64,000 nucleotides of DNA from Centropus unirufus (GCA_013397695.1 VYZI01000021.1:816566-880565); one strand, 5' to 3'. Counted from the stretch's first letter, positions 13,096 to 28,004 are shown. A program made the numbers and translations. Notes: generated by a model not told the origin, from the sequence alone.

Positions 13096-15077
13096 GCTGG
13101 CACATGTGAATAATTTACAGGATGATAGACGTGAAATTCCTACCACTCTTTCACTTTGTTTCTCCCTTCCAAATTTTTTACCCTTTCTCTTCTTCACTAT
13201 TTCCTCTTTTTCTGGCCACTATAAATTAGAAATATCAGTAATTTGAATATTTTTCTATATCACATCTCTGGGTGTCTAAATGTATAAATATCCGGCCCTA
13301 AATTTGGAAACAAATCTAAAGCAGAAGCTAAGACACAGATCCCTTCCCAGAATTAGCTGTGCCAGTGGAAGTGTTTCTGCCTCCAGCTGCTCTTTAGTTT
13401 GCATGAACTGCTCCATCAGCACTGACTTACCCTCTTATCCAGGTAAAACAAGATGATAGCCAGCAAGTAGATGTGAGCCTCAAGTTAGTAAGTGGGAGAG
13501 AATTGGACTCTGAAATACACCCCACTAATATGCTGAGAAAGCCAGATAAATTAACAGACCTAAACTCATTAAATTCAGTCAGAGGCACTACTGAATATGT
13601 CTCATTAAGGCAATAAAAGTTTAGGTATGTGAAGATCCTTTATCAATCAACAGGGAAAAAACTTGGTTTATGTGCAAAACTGGTGGGGTTTTTTTGTTTT
13701 CTGCAAAGATTTTGAGCAATTCTGTTCACTCTGTTTTCGTACTTCATTTTTCTCAGCCAGTTTTGGGATACTATCTCCCAGGGCAGTCTACATTTAACAA
13801 CCATAAGCATTTAAAATGTAACTGTGAATTGACATAATTGTTATTTTGAGCAGATACTTGGATTTCTGAGTTTTCTTTCATTATTTTTTTTCATACTTCC
13901 CCCTTCCACGTTTTATCTACCTTTTTCATCACAGATTTTAAACTAAAGTTAATGCTTGGAGGAGAGCTTAACACCTGAATAAGAAAAGTATGGTGACCAC
14001 TATCAGATACTTAGAAAGGAGAGTGACTCAAAGAAGCAGAAGTAGAAAGGTGTGGCAAATGGCTAAAGATGTGACACAAAACCAAGTGAAGTACAATGGC
14101 TGAACACAAAGGAGGAAGGGAAAATACAGTAGCTGTCTACCAAGCTAATATAAGAAGTCTGAAATGTTAAATAGCCAGAAAGAAAAAAAAGGAGAGCTTT
14201 CATGACAGGAAAAAAATGGGCAAAAGAGAAAGCAGCAGTATGATGACAACAGTCTTATACACACAGGAGTAAAAAAGAAAAATGTCCAATGATAGAACAT
14301 ATGGACAAAGAAAAATAACCCCAGACACAGATGCATTTCCAAGGCAACAAGTAGAAAGCACACAAAAATTAAGGAAAAGAAATTAACAGGGCTTAAGACC
14401 TTCACCAAAAAATTAAAAATGCAAAACATTTTGGAAAAAAAAAAGCAAACAACTTTTTCCATTTTAACAAAAATGTTCATTTTCTATAAGGGCCATTTTC
14501 TGACACAAGGACACAAGTTTTCCTATTCAACCAGCTCTAGTTATGTATTCCAGGCCCCTAGGGCAAAACAAAATCCTGTGTTTGAAATGAGAACACCTTC
14601 GTTCAGACCTTAGGCCAGCAGCAACGAAGGGACCCATCAAAGCTGTGGACAAAAGCAATAGGAAGAGAACAGTAGGCTAATGTTTGAGCACTCTTTGAAT
14701 GTCATGTAGTGCCCAAGCAGTCAAGTATACCCAAACCAAATAGTCACTTATAATATCCATAATACATCACGACACCTTCAAAATAATGCAGAACGTCTCC
14801 TTCCATGCCAGCCACTACAAACCCTTTGTGGATTTCCCGGTCTTTAGAAGATCAGCCAAATCCCTGCAATAAGGTATGTATAAGCAGCCAGACAGTGGTC
14901 TACAGTTTCAGTGCTGTTGATAGAAAGCTTCACCCATGAGGGACTACTGTTTATATTTCTGGGATCACTGTTTCTGGTCTGTACAGGAGTAGAGGACCAC
15001 CAAACCAGAATTCCCTTCCCAAAAGCCTGCACCTGAAAACACAGCACAAAATCCCCTCCAGACCCTGCAGCACTCAC

Positions 15078-15310
15078 CCAGGAGAGCGGCTGGAAAGCTC
15101 GAGAACGCTGTGCTGTTTCAAAGCTTTGGGCCCAGGGTCGTTTTTTTTCTAGCTACCACAGCTGTGATTAGATGGAAGTATCACGCTGTAATCAGAGCCG
15201 CCAAATGGATGGATCAATAGAGAGCTATCAGCAATTAGCAGCGTTGTAACCACCTGGCGCATTTTTTATTTATTGAAGAGGACAAGTCAAGACGCCTGAG
15301 GGATAAGCAG
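15078..15310 (-). promoter_or_regulatory. CpG-retaining patch with minus-strand splice donor
   Basis: In CpG-poor surroundings this 230-bp patch holds about eight CpGs, several homeodomain-type sites (GATTAG, TAATCAG, CAATTAG) and a GGATGGATCAAT block. On the minus strand its left edge is a near-consensus splice donor, TCCTGG followed by GTGAGTG, with the last exon base at 15078. A first exon with a small CpG promoter, or a conserved enhancer, would both fit. No open frame of note accompanies it. This is an inference from composition, with no family match. Confidence 0.3.
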
Positions 15311-16644
15311 TTTCTAGCATATGAAGACATCAAAATAAAATAAAAATAGGAATAGCATTGTTCATACTGGAGACCATTCCTTTTCCCTCTGCTCACTGCT
15401 CCCACAGCTTCAAAGCATGGGAGCGTTACATATGATCTACAGAAACATTTAATTCATAGCAGAAGCCAGGTAGTAGAGTAGGATAAAGCAACTCTCTCAC
15501 CTTTGGAGTCAGAGATGGAAGGAATTTGACAATCTCAGAGTACTCCCATGTGGATTTTTATTTGCTTCAGACTTATATGTCCAATTTCTTCACCCAGAAG
15601 AGTTTTCATGAGTGAAAGAACTGGCAACGTCACAGGCCAGGATTTAGTAGAAATGAGAACTGCTAGGGGGGCTATATTGAGGAAAACAAATATAAATCAA
15701 AAACTTGAACATATTAGTAGAGCTACATGAAAAATCTGTGATGAGAATGCCTGGAAATATACAAGTATACATTGAGGAGAAAAAGAACTGAGAAGAGCTA
15801 TGTGGGGGCCTGGGACTAAAAGCAGCCATTAAGAGCCATGAGGGAGAAAACTGCTGTGGTCTCTGGCCAGCAATATTACAGCTTTCCTTCACCTTCATAA
15901 ACAACTGGAAAAATGCCCAATATTTCAATAATGAAACAGAAGATGTTATAGCTAGTGCTGATTTTTAAAATATGGTTCTAGCTGTACAATTTATCCCAGT
16001 TGTTTTTGCTCTGTTGGTAATAGCTGTTTCTTGAGGCATGATTGCTTCCAGTTTTGGAATGCATTAGTATTCAGCTCAGCTTTAGGGATCATCCTACAAG
16101 AGAGAGGCAGGGTGAATTTTTAAAAGACCCAGGTAGTATTATTATTTTTACAGTAGCAGTTACTATTTTTTCTCACAGAAACACCTCCCTGCTGGTACTG
16201 CCGATCCAAGTCAGCACTCAACCCAAAGGGCACTTTTCTTCTAGTCTGCACCTCAAATACAGCTGTGAGAGCTCAACCATGAAAGGAAACTGTAGACACA
16301 TCTACATCCCAGCTGTAGCTACCTGCCTGTCTGCTACTTCACCCAGCTGGAGAAGTTGGTTTCAGTGCCCCCTGACTGAATTAACCCAAGTTTAAGGAAG
16401 CTCAGCATGAGCCTTTCAGTCCCAGCAATGAGGCTAAAGGGAATCATTTAGCATACTGGCATTACTGCAAACACATGACCTTGGAGTTCTTTGGGGTAAT
16501 TTCAGCTCTGTTTCCATAGCTGATGAAGAGTCTATTGCACAAGACTTCAAGCAATTGCACCAGAATATTTTAAGTCAGTCTCACAGCCAGATAATTCCCC
16601 CATCTCTGCCTCCCTTATTTATACCCAACAACTGGATGTTGCAA

Positions 16645-16660
16645 GTCAATGGCCATTGAC
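16645..16660. repeat. 16-bp perfect palindrome
   Basis: GTCAATGGCCATTGAC equals its own reverse complement. The flanking bases break the symmetry. It could serve as a dyad binding site for a dimeric protein, or it may be chance. Confidence 0.6.
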
Positions 16661-19600
16661 AATATGACACATGGATCTACAGACCCAGCAAGTCTAATAT
16701 CAACTGAACTGACAGTGCTGGATTTTGGCTACCATCAGAGGAAAGACAAATGTTCCAGCTGCCAATAGATGTGCCCTTGCATTGGCCTTGTGGGAAGCAA
16801 CCTCAACCTGAGGGAGCAATAGTAGTCAATTAAAATTCTTTTCAGTGCCGAGTTCTCCATACCTTTCAGCAGCTTCCTCTCTCTCCTCCTCTGCTACAAG
16901 TGGACCACTAATCAGAAATCCTTTTAGATGTGTTTATGCAGCAAACAATTAAAGCTTTAAAGAATTAGCAAGATAGTAGGGATGTTTTTTTCTTGTTTTC
17001 TGGTAGAATCTGGGATCCTACACCTTTTTCAAAGCCCACAGGACCAAATATTTGAAAACTTTCATTGATTCTGCAATTTCCATTTCCAATCTTATTTGAA
17101 AGAAGCTCTTGAAATTTCTCCTGCTCTTGAAGAGGGCATTTACAGTTGTCACTTTTGCCTAGTCTGAGCATCCATTCTCCACATGAACAGCTTCTCCCTG
17201 GAGTCAACGAGAACATCTGATACTTTCCAAGAGGCAGGTTTTCAGTAATGATCTGCTCACAGGGGAGGAGTAGAGACTGTGAAAGTGTGCTCCAGTAGTT
17301 CTGGCCTGCTTAGATGTTCTTTTAAGTTATGTTTCAGCTGACTGAGAGTTCCCCTGGCCAGACCGAAGCTAAGCCCAGGATCTACTGCTACCAGCAGAAA
17401 GAGGTTTAACACAGCTAAAAGTCAAGCCTTAGGTGACAAAACAGCTCACCCATACTGCTGTCTAAACATACAAATGTCAATTAGTAGTGAATGCAGACAG
17501 TGATCTACTTTAAGCAATCAGGAAATGATAGATAATTTCCCACAACTCACCCAAGAGCTACACAACAACAACAATTTTGTATTAATGTGGGCCTGGGCTG
17601 CAGCTGAAATAATTGTCTTGAAGTGCAAGGACCCTAGTTTTAGTTTTAATGCTTCAAACCATGACATCTCCCATAATTCACTTTCTGGACTAGCAAAAAT
17701 AGTGTTTGGCCATGGGAAAGCATTGACTGCCTTACTCCTTTCAGCCGCCCAGGTTCAGAGTCTGAAAGTAGGAAGCAGAACATGAAATCAATCTGAGTGT
17801 GGACTGGGCAACGGAACAAAATGCAAAGTGAGAAGAAATCTGCTCAAAATAACAGTAACAAATTTGAAAAGCACTCATTCTCTGTCTACATACTTGGTGG
17901 CATTGACGAACCATATATCCTTTGCTTTTTCCAAAATTACACTATCAACCAGACTCCTGGAGCAATAAAAACTCCTTTTCTATTATTGGTATACACAGAT
18001 TTGAAATCACTTTCAATGATGAAATGCAGGTTTGAGTGCTCTCTCTGGCATATACTAGGTCTGAGATGTTAGCAACAAGAGATGCTGTGAATGTGTCATG
18101 GTCCTTCAGTGCTCTCAGAATAGCAGATGCGCTCTGCTAAAAGCACCCTGGGATCTTCTGGTCAGAACCTTAGCCTAAAAGGGACAAAGTACCCCCGAGT
18201 TTGAGAATGGCTTGTTTCTACATTACAAGCTCTTCACTCATCTTCACAGACACAGGCCTCTCACTAATGACTGCAACAGCCTCACCAGAGACACTGCAGA
18301 ATCCAGTGCTTTAGCATAACAGCAACTGCTCATCAGGAATGGTGATTATCTTGTCACACCGGTGTTTCCTTCTCTTAGGCAGAGACGGTTAAGTTATCTG
18401 GAGAATGCCTAAAACACACACTTCTGAGAGGGAACCGTGAGGTGATGAATTATGGGAAGCTGCCAACATAGGCACCAGAGCCATTAAGACTGACTGAGGT
18501 CTGATTACAGTTTTGCATAGCATAAGGGCACATCTGAAGAGGTGTAATTTAAAGGCTCATTGCTTGCTTCCTACCCAGCACTGTGTGAAAAGGAAAAACT
18601 GCTGGAGTCTGGTCCATTTGAAATCACCTGTTTGTGTTCTACTACGGAATAGTCTACAAAATCTCATAAAACGCTAAGCAATGAAAATACTGAGCTCATT
18701 CTGAATTGCTTCAAAGTGATCAGCCAGCAACTGGAAAAATAGAGCTGGAATTGATTGAACCTAACCTGATATTTGCTTTTTTAAACTCCCCTCAAGTAGC
18801 AAGCCTGAATTTTGTTACTCTCTTCTCTGAAGAAAACCAGCTTTTTTTCAAATGTGTTTCCTCACACTGTTTATTTTCTGCCCTGCAAAGCTACCAGTAG
18901 TTCATGCATGTCTTGCAATACAGGATCTCTATAAACCAAGAACTGGATTAGGAAAATGAATGTCACCTTCTGCTACAGAGAGATAGAGTCTGGATAGAAG
19001 CAGTTTTTATTTCTGTAATTACCCTTGTTTCCTGCTCCACTCTATTACTTAGGAGTAAACTCATTCAGACACTGCGCCTAGGACTGGCAGAGCATATTTG
19101 TCCTGTTAACTTAGATGCCAACTCTATTCTTACTCAGATTTAGGCTTTCAGAGTTTTCACACGTGTGGGCCAGCAGGCCCTTTAGTTTAGCAATATATAA
19201 TGAGACAGGAAAAGACTTGGTTTTCACTTTGAAAATACCATTCTTCACCATGTTGTGATGAGGGTTTGGGGTGGTTTTGAGGTGTTTGCTTTGTTTTTTT
19301 ACAGGTGGAGCTCTTGTTAAAGAGAGAGACAATTTTTGTGTTGACTGGCTTTACGTTTCAGTGCCAAACACATCTACTCTGACAGCATCTCTCACTTTCT
19401 TTTTTTTCCCTGCCAGGTTCTACCTGCCAGCCTCTGTCATGTTGCTGTTCATACTCTTGTCTTTTTAATCCCTGAGTCCCTTACTTCATTCACTGCTGTC
19501 AGCTACCTTGAGCAGGAAGCTGCAGACCTCCTAAAAATACCTTAGGCCTTAAACATATCTACGGTCTGGTCATCAGGAAAACTGCAGCACTGAATAAAAG

Positions 19601-22600
19601 AAAATCATCTATAGTCAGAAGGGATAGGCTGAGTCCTACAGCCAACAATTAAAAAGTTGAACTGATTGCCCTGGGTCTGCATATTTCATATGCAGACACA
19701 CAATATGATACATTTGCTAGAGAAAAACTGCATTCACATGAGCAATGCAGAACAAGCCTCAAACTTTGTGATAATTCCTAAATTCAGTGAGCACCCGAAA
19801 TCCACTCTGGGACAATGAGTATCCATGGGATACCAACAAAACTCTCTGCATCTTGCCCTAGCTCAGTTTCGTCTTTCTCTGATTCAAGATCCAGCCCAGA
19901 AATCTGGAAGCATTTGCTCTCTCCCCCACCACCACAGTCAGGACAGTGATTTCTTGACTTCTAGGCTAGGCAAGAAGAATTTTCTTTTGCAGAGGAAGGT
20001 GGTCTTCAGAGGTGATCAGGAGCTCACAGTAGCCTGGGCCAGAGCAGAGGTGCTGGTCCTGCTTGTTGTCTATGCTCCAAAGATGGTCCCATAATAGCAA
20101 CTTTGGGAACACAAGAAGCCTTTGTTTACCTTGCATAGCAGATCCCTGCCTTTGGACAGTAGGATATTCTCTAGCAGTTGTAACAGGGGACAAAAAGTAC
20201 TATTAGATTTAGAGTACAGGTTTGGTGTTAGGTTGTTTGGGTTTTTTTCCCAAGAACCAGTGGGATGGTTTTATTTTTTTAAAACTCCAGAGATCTTGGC
20301 TGCTGGAAGTGGCTGACTAATGTGATGAGAGAAAGGACGAGTAAGCAGGTGTTTTAAGGGTGCCGTAAAAAAAATAATTCTAAAAATATTCTGTAACTGA
20401 AATCACGTGAGTCCTGCTGAGATCAAGTAGAACATGCATCAAAGAAGGTAACACTAAAGGGAAGATGGAAATGTAAAATAAAATAAAAATATTTTCATAT
20501 GACCTCTCATACTCCTTAATAAAAACCCAGAAAGGAGTCACAGAGGAAAGACGAGACAGTTTCATAGTGATTCCCCTGGGAGGTGGTTGCTTTTCTGAAA
20601 CTTCTAATTAATTATACATGCTATTGAAGTGATATAATGTGGCTTCGAATAAAATAAAAAACCCAAAATATAACATGAAAAAGAGACGGGGAGAGGGAAG
20701 ACAAAATGATTTTGCTAATACAAGGTTGAACTAATTTCACTTTAATCAGAAGCTGACAGGAAAATGGTAAGTCCTGCTGCTTGTCATATTCAGCAGAGAT
20801 GTCCCTACTGTCTTTAACTGATAAAACATTTCACTGCTGACCTCCAGTGGGAGGAGAACATTTCGTTTAATGCTGTTAAGTGCAGTTTCAACAGATCTCA
20901 GCACTTATTACAATCTGCTTCATGGTCATTGCTCCATCAGTCTGAACAAATGGGATTTTTGTGAGTCTAAATCCTTCTAATTTTTTTAGGGCAGTAGGAG
21001 TATTCAGCTCTTATAAGCTGCATTGACCTCCAAGACAAGGCCAGCCCAGGCAAGTCTGGGTTAAAAAGATTTTTAGCTCATTGTGACAAGGTAAAAAATC
21101 CTTTCAGTTACAGTAATTTCAAACAGTTGAAATATTATATTTCTGCCTTAAAAATCTCAAGTTTTCTGATCCATGGCCCTGAGTAATGTATAGAGTTTTG
21201 TTCTTGGTTAGTTCCCTCCACAGCTAGCCAGCAGCTAAAGACTGGACAGCTGTAGTTCCAGTTTCACTGGAAAAAGGAAAGGGAAATGAGGGGAAGAGAC
21301 TTGTGGGATAGAAACTAAAGCCAAAACAGCTTTAATGAAACAATAACAGTAAAGAAATACAATATTAATAAAACAATAATATTATATATGCAATATACAA
21401 GCCCAAATCTAACTCCCTCATGACTATATCTCACCACTGATGCTACAGGATGGGTACAGGGAAAATCCTGGATTGGAATCAGTAGCAGATGGGAGCTGGA
21501 TTTAGGGCCTGGAACTGGGAACATTGAGATCAGGATTAGCAGCGGACAGACTGACAAGGTCCTCATTAGAAGTCACCCATCAAAGAACAAGGCTTGATCC
21601 TCATTATCCTCAGTTTTATACCGAGTGTGACATATACGGAATGGAGTAAGCTGGCAGTTCTGTGTCACCTGGCTTGTTCACATCCCACCAACCTGAGGAT
21701 GACCTTGGTTTCTATAGGAATAAGTATAAGTAATGGCCTTTCTGCATACCATACATCCCATTACTTAGAGGTAACTATAAATATTAAGTGTTATCAATTC
21801 TAGAGGCAGACGTCTGAAAAACATGATGCTATCTTTCAGAAAATGAAGTTACTTGGAGGAGGCTTTACTGAAAAATAAGATTTCTTTTCTAGTTTAGCTC
21901 AAACCAGAACAAATTCACAGAAACCATCTTCATCTTCTGTATGACCTTTTCCCCTTCTTAAGACTTTCTAGAATGTAGCCCACAGCTGGTGTTCATTTGT
22001 GAGTTTTATTTGGATTTCTCCAATAAAAAAACCCAAGTCTTGTCACCCTTGACTCCAGTTATCAAAAATAGAACAACAGCATATCCCAAGAGCCAAAAGG
22101 GTATAAGTCCTCCCAAACAAAACATAAAAGTTGTCATGTGCAATCCCCTCCTGTCCACACAAGCAGATGCATTGTGAACCTGTAATTCTAACAGCAAGTC
22201 ATAGTCCCAGCTCCTCTGGACCAAAGATGAGGATTTCTTCCACTGCCAAGGGCCCTTCATACAGACAGCGTTCCACAGAAACTCATCTGTCTCCACTGAA
22301 CAGAGTTCAGGTAAAAAAGTACAGAAAAAATGCCTCTCTCTCCTCTCAAGTAGAACATTTCAAACCGCTTAAGACTTCAAGTGAGAGGTAACCTTTCAAT
22401 TGAATCAGAATATTAACAGACAGGCAGTGTGGGTCTGGGTCCTGGAGCACACATGATATAGACTGCCATGGAAAGGGATATCTTCTGCACCATTGTTGCT
22501 TACACTCTGACCGCATATTGATGGCCCAGGGGGTGCCCTGCAGCAAGCTCTCACTGACGGGGAAAAAAAATCCAAGCAAATAATGATTCATCAGAATAGC

Positions 22601-24532
22601 CATCTTTAAATAAAAATGAAATGGTAACAATACTAATCCAACAGCCTTGTGAGACTGAATAATTGTACTTTAGGTGGCAAAGGAACCATCTCTTCATGGC
22701 TTCCAGTCATTTCCATTTATAGCAGGACACTCTGTCTTCTGCCTTTATACTATCAGACTCCTCTTATTTAGGCATAAGAGGTCAGATACTTTCTTCAAAC
22801 ACCACACAACATCAGCTCCATTGCAGGCTTTCAGGATTTCCAAGCAAACATCTCTGAGACTCACCTCAGACTTAGAAGGATATTACAGACATCCTTCAAA
22901 TCCCTCATTAACACTCATTTACTGTGATGCCTACAAAGATATGGAAATGACAGGCTATAATTTCTGACTATTTTGCTGATTAGTTCAGGCAAATCATTTC
23001 CTCTCTCCTCTTTTTGGACCTGCCCATCTGTGCTCTCTTGCCTTGCCTGAATGCTGTGAGCTCCTTGAGGAAGAAACAGTCCTTTTGTTACAAGTTTACA
23101 CGTTGCCTAACGCAGCAGGGCCCCAGTTCACAACTCTAAAACTCAAAGGTGTTGCAAATACAACTACTAACAATAGCATATAAATCTATTTCTGCTCCTC
23201 CTCATTTGCTTCTGGACTGAGTGTCAGTATGCAACTGGCATGTTTGTCTAAATCTCATTTTACAGGAAACCTAGAGGCAAGAGTCATCTCTCATCTGCAG
23301 AGATGAGATCTCTCTTTTCCCTGCCTGTTTCCCTGTAGTAGCAGATTCTTGCTGCTCTTCACCAGTTGAAGACCAGATGTGCCACTGGTCTGATGCCAGC
23401 TGGCAACTCTTCCGTCTCTGTAAAATAAGGGCACTGAAAAAAGCCAGGTTAAAGACAGAGATTCTCTGGGACCAACTAGAAATATGACAGCTAGATATGA
23501 AGAGTCATGTAAGGAGGGCTGGATTGAAACCTCTAGTTAACCTCAAGTAGGTCGAAGAGCTAACAGGCTAACACATTCTAGTCACAGACAAGAGGGGACG
23601 AATTTAAAGCAATAGCCTAAAAGAGGAAACTGTTACAACACATGCTTAAACTCCTGCATCAATCTACCTTCAGAATTAAGTGGTTTAGTGTCTCTGTTTT
23701 TATCAAACCATATTTCTATGCACAGCACTGTAGCTCTCTCTGCAGCAGCACAGACCTGACATCTGCAGTTAAACTTGACTCTTTCAAAAGTGTACGGAGC
23801 CATACACCGCAGTTTCATAGATTACTAAGAACATCACTGCTTTAACTTTCTTCTTCCTCAAAGAAACTGATTGTCTGGATTATGGTTGCTAAGTAAAACT
23901 TTGTAGTATTTAATGTTCTGTCTTAATCAACAGCTCTGAATTTGGATCTCTGCAGATGCGTCCCCAGTTCTCCTGCCAACATTTAGCTTGACAAAGCCAT
24001 TTCTCTACAAAATCACTTGAATCTTTCTTCTTGCTTCGGAATGACTTTTCACTCTCCCCTTTATGGTTTTCTATTTAAGGTATGTGCTATAATACTGTAA
24101 CTCTCTCAGCCTTTATCCCAAACAGCCTTTTAATCCATTAAAACATCAATGTTTTGTCTTTTGTATTATTTTCAATATACCAACATCAAAATCCACACTG
24201 AGAGGTTTGTCTGCCTGTTGCCTGTGATCTGTAAGTTTCAATAGGAGAATTGTGCTACATGACCTCACGTATCTACCAGAACTTGTATTGAAAACGATGT
24301 TTAACTAGAGATACTTTCTTTCTCCTGACATCTCTCTGCAGATTATACTATTACTTTAATGCGCTTTTCATAGTTTCTCATTTATCCAGCACAGTTTGAA
24401 GAACACATCTCTTGACTTGAAGTATAGTTTCAGCTAAAGAAATAAAATCCTATAAAACATTGTGGGTTGGGATTTTTTGTACTATATTCGAAGTAAATAT
24501 CACCTCCCATTCTTTCAATACGTGAATGAACC

Positions 24533-24545
24533 TTTTTTTTTTTTT
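24533..24545. repeat. Poly-T run (T13)
   Basis: Homopolymer run of 13 T with no element body recognised on either side. Confidence 0.75.
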
Positions 24546-27500
24546 CACCAGGCTGGGGAGAACTCACAAAGAGTTATAACATAAAAGAACCAATAGATGA
24601 ACTGTCTGCTGTGTCACTGTTGGCAGGTTTCCCTGTAGGACTATGCATATTTGCTTGTGCAACCCTTCTCCAGCACCAATCTTATCATTCAGCCTATACT
24701 TACAGCTGCCTCATTTTTCAGATGATGATGCCAGGCCAGTCACAGCAGGAAAAGCGACAATCTCTCTAGTTACACAATAACACAGCAGAGGTTGGAGATA
24801 GTCAAACACACTAAGCTCCCTCCAAACAAAAACAAAAAAAAGAGCCAAAAGGATATTTTTTCTTCCCATTTAAAGCTTAAATAGAAGCTTGACAGATGTC
24901 TTGATGCTGTGTAACCCTATGATTCTAAAGAGATTTCTTCTTCTTTCTAAAATGGAGAATGTAGGCAATCTTTGTCCAATCATTGTGCAAACCCCAAGCT
25001 AGATTTACACCTGCAGAACCCCAGCCGCATGCACCCTTTAAGGCTCCTTCTGTCTTTACTTCACATTCTGGCATCTTCCCTTCAAGCTGTCCCCCAGCAA
25101 TTTTGGATGGGTCAAGAAGAGTTCTTCCTTCTTCTTTCATGGCCTCTGTTGCATGGCCTTTGCATACCTGATAAAGATGTTCCAAGAAAGAGGGAGAAGA
25201 CTAGAAGTACAATAGACTGTGATGCACAAGAGTTATATTTTGTTTCCCAGAGCTCAAGAGAGGTAAAAAAGATGTATCTAAAAATCTAAAGCTAAACTGC
25301 ATTTGTTGTAGAACAGAAAGAGATCTACAGCCACTTTTACTCCAGAATCTCACACTTCAACTTCTAGCACAAGACCAAGATAATGAGAATTAGAGAAGAG
25401 ATTCCTCAGGACAGAAGCACTCTTGCAAAAAAACTGATAAAAGCCAGGTATAGGCTGTCATTACTTTCTCTTGGTCGAAGAACCCTTTTCAGTTCACCAA
25501 GGCAAAATGGCATCAGGGCTCACACACAGACATATTTTGATCATTCTGTGCTCTATTTCTTTCACCCTGTGACAAATGAGATATTACTTCTTCAAGCGTA
25601 TTCTCTACTTATCAGCCTGGTTTCTTGTCTCACATTGGGTTTTGCAGACACTGTACTTCAAGAAGTCAGAGTATAATGGAGTGCCAGATGATGCTTGAAT
25701 AAAACAGTCTCTGAATACCAAAGATGAAACGGAAAAGAAGAAAAAAAATGTCTTGTACAGATATGTCAAACTTTGTCCTCAAAGTAGTATGCATCCTTCT
25801 GGGAAGCAGCTACAATCCATTTGAAAGAACCTTCAATCTTGAAAGAATCTTGTGCTGCTCACAAGAGGAAGGGGTTGTGACTCTAGCTTTTCTCTGCAGG
25901 CATTAGGTCATGTATAGGAAAGCAAGGGAAATTTATATCACTTGGTACTTTCAATCAACTCTCCGCATACCTTTCTTAAAAGAGCACCTTGTGTAAGGTA
26001 GGTTACTCCATTTTCAAAGCACAATAAACTTCCTTGAAGTATTTGAAAAGTGGGACTAGAATTTATCCCCCACCTCCTGCTTTAGAAGCTTATTTCATTA
26101 ACTATTCACCCTATATTACTTGGATATCAACGTCCTCTCTGAATGCAATTAATCTCACCTGGGATTCAGATTGTTCACTGGAAGTCCCTTTCTCCCCCAC
26201 TGACCATAAAGCCTGCCAAGGAAACAATGCATTCTCCTACATGGCCCTGAAGCTTCATGTGGGCTTCAAGTTAGGTAGAAAGGTTTAGTCTATAACACCC
26301 CAGAGGGACACCAGAACTGATTCACACATAGTTAACCACATTCTGCCTTCTCCATGCAGAGGTGCCCTTAACTCATCCCCTGTTTACCTGTCTAGAAGAG
26401 GATGGCAAAGTGGCAAAGAGAATTCATAGAGATGCATGATAACAAGCTGGCATGCTCTTCTTGTCAATATGGGTTAATCTGGTTTTCCAACAGTTTGAAT
26501 TAGTGTTCCTACCAGTTTTTTGAGCAGCACAGAGCTGGGATTAAACTGGTTACTTGGCATGGGGACAGACAGGTCAAGGACAATTCCATTAAGAGTTGTG
26601 GATCTGGTGTCTTTCAAGATCATATGATTTTATCTTCAATTTTGAGCCATATTGTTTCACAGAAACACACAGTACTTCCAACTTAATCAGTATATAGCAC
26701 ACACCTTTGGAGACACTTCTCTTCTCTATAGCTGGTTGCTATTGGAAATTTCATGCCAGAGGCAGTCTAGCTGACCACCAGTTACTGTGATTAACTCTAC
26801 TGGCAGAAAGTGACAGATGTTGTGCCCATAAAGCCACAGGAGTTTGGCATGGGAACATTGCTTACAAACTGCAAATATGCATGTGAGCAGATCATCTCAT
26901 GTGAATATAAAAGAAGTAAAAATGTACTCTGCTGGACCATAACTTATTCTACTGTTACCTCAGAAGCTAGGGAAAAACAGTAAAATGCAAAAATAACTCA
27001 AAAAGCATTTAATATAATTCTGGGAAATGCACTGGAACTAATTTTTAAAGCTATCTCTTGCTTTTCAAGCCATGACAACTGTGGGAATCTGTACAGGGGC
27101 TTGGATTACATAAAACCTCTCTGGACTGGTGAGCAAGGGCCAGGTGACGAAGTGAGAAGTATAGAGAAGTTCACCCCACAGTTCTGCAAGTTATCACATA
27201 GATAGCACACATGCACAGATGCACACACTCTCCGTAGCTATGTGATGAGTGTCTAGGAAACTGCCACAGTAAATACATCACTTAATGCAAAGGGTGGCTA
27301 GCAAAAGATAGCGGATTAACAGCTCAAAGCAGAAACCCTAGATCCACTGCTATCCCAGAAAAAAAATCAGCGATTCCTTATGGTGAGGTTTTCATTTCAC
27401 TCAAGTCTGCAAGCTGGTTTCCTTCAGATCAAATAAATAATTGGCAGTGGAAGATCAAGTTTTTTCTTAGCCTTTTTGAGACCCACGGTTGAGTTATGGG

Positions 27501-28004
27501 ACCTTTATGAGGTATGACACACTGGCTGAGAAGCATTCATCTCATTTGATCTGAATTTTTAGCAAATAAAATGCAACACTTTTGTTTGGTTGTTTTTCAC
27601 TTAAGTGACACAAAATCTCTGATCAGTTTTGCAGAAATTGGATCACAATGGTAGATTGTGCGAAAGGTCATGAAATTGAGAAAAACATAAATGAGAACTT
27701 ACAGTACATCTAATAAAAAAAAATTTAGTCTTCTTCGGGTTACTACTAAATCTTCTGCCTCCTTTTATTTGGTAGAGTGGACAGATAACCTTCTGGGACA
27801 TAGGTCATTTGTCTTTTATACATTTCTAATTGAGAGAGAGTGTGTACAGGTATAAAGAAAAGAAAAAAAGAAAACAAATAAAATTCAGGAACATCCTTTA
27901 GCCTTTTGTCTCTGTGATATCCACTGATATTTCACTACTTCTGTGGTTTTTCTCTGCATTTATGAAGTCATTGAAAAATGTTAATGGTCTTGTGGCAAAG
28001 CAGC

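Larger units (their letters stand above)
9241..15077. other. Non-coding stretch with old repeat relics
   Basis: No gene is supported. The relics that can be named are listed separately at 10040, 10705 and 13042. The rest is unique AT-rich sequence with short chance frames of up to about 111 codons; the 14145-14480 minus-strand one is a Phe/Leu/Cys-rich shadow of A-rich DNA. Confidence 0.6.

Noticed and set aside
14145..14480. 111-codon minus frame, Phe/Cys/Leu-rich
   Set aside because: Direct product of an A-rich plus strand; no membrane-protein family or start context supports it.
24905..24930. CCTATGATTCT, possible CR1 tail end
   Set aside because: Only about 11 bases match and there is no CR1 body upstream.
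24925..25185. 86-codon minus frame with an acceptor-like CATCTTTATCAG
   Set aside because: The text (GHATEAMKEEGRTLLDPSK) is mildly protein-like, but a 105-codon plus frame overlaps it, the acceptor tract is poor and the candidate donor (GCAG followed by GTGTAAAT) is weak.
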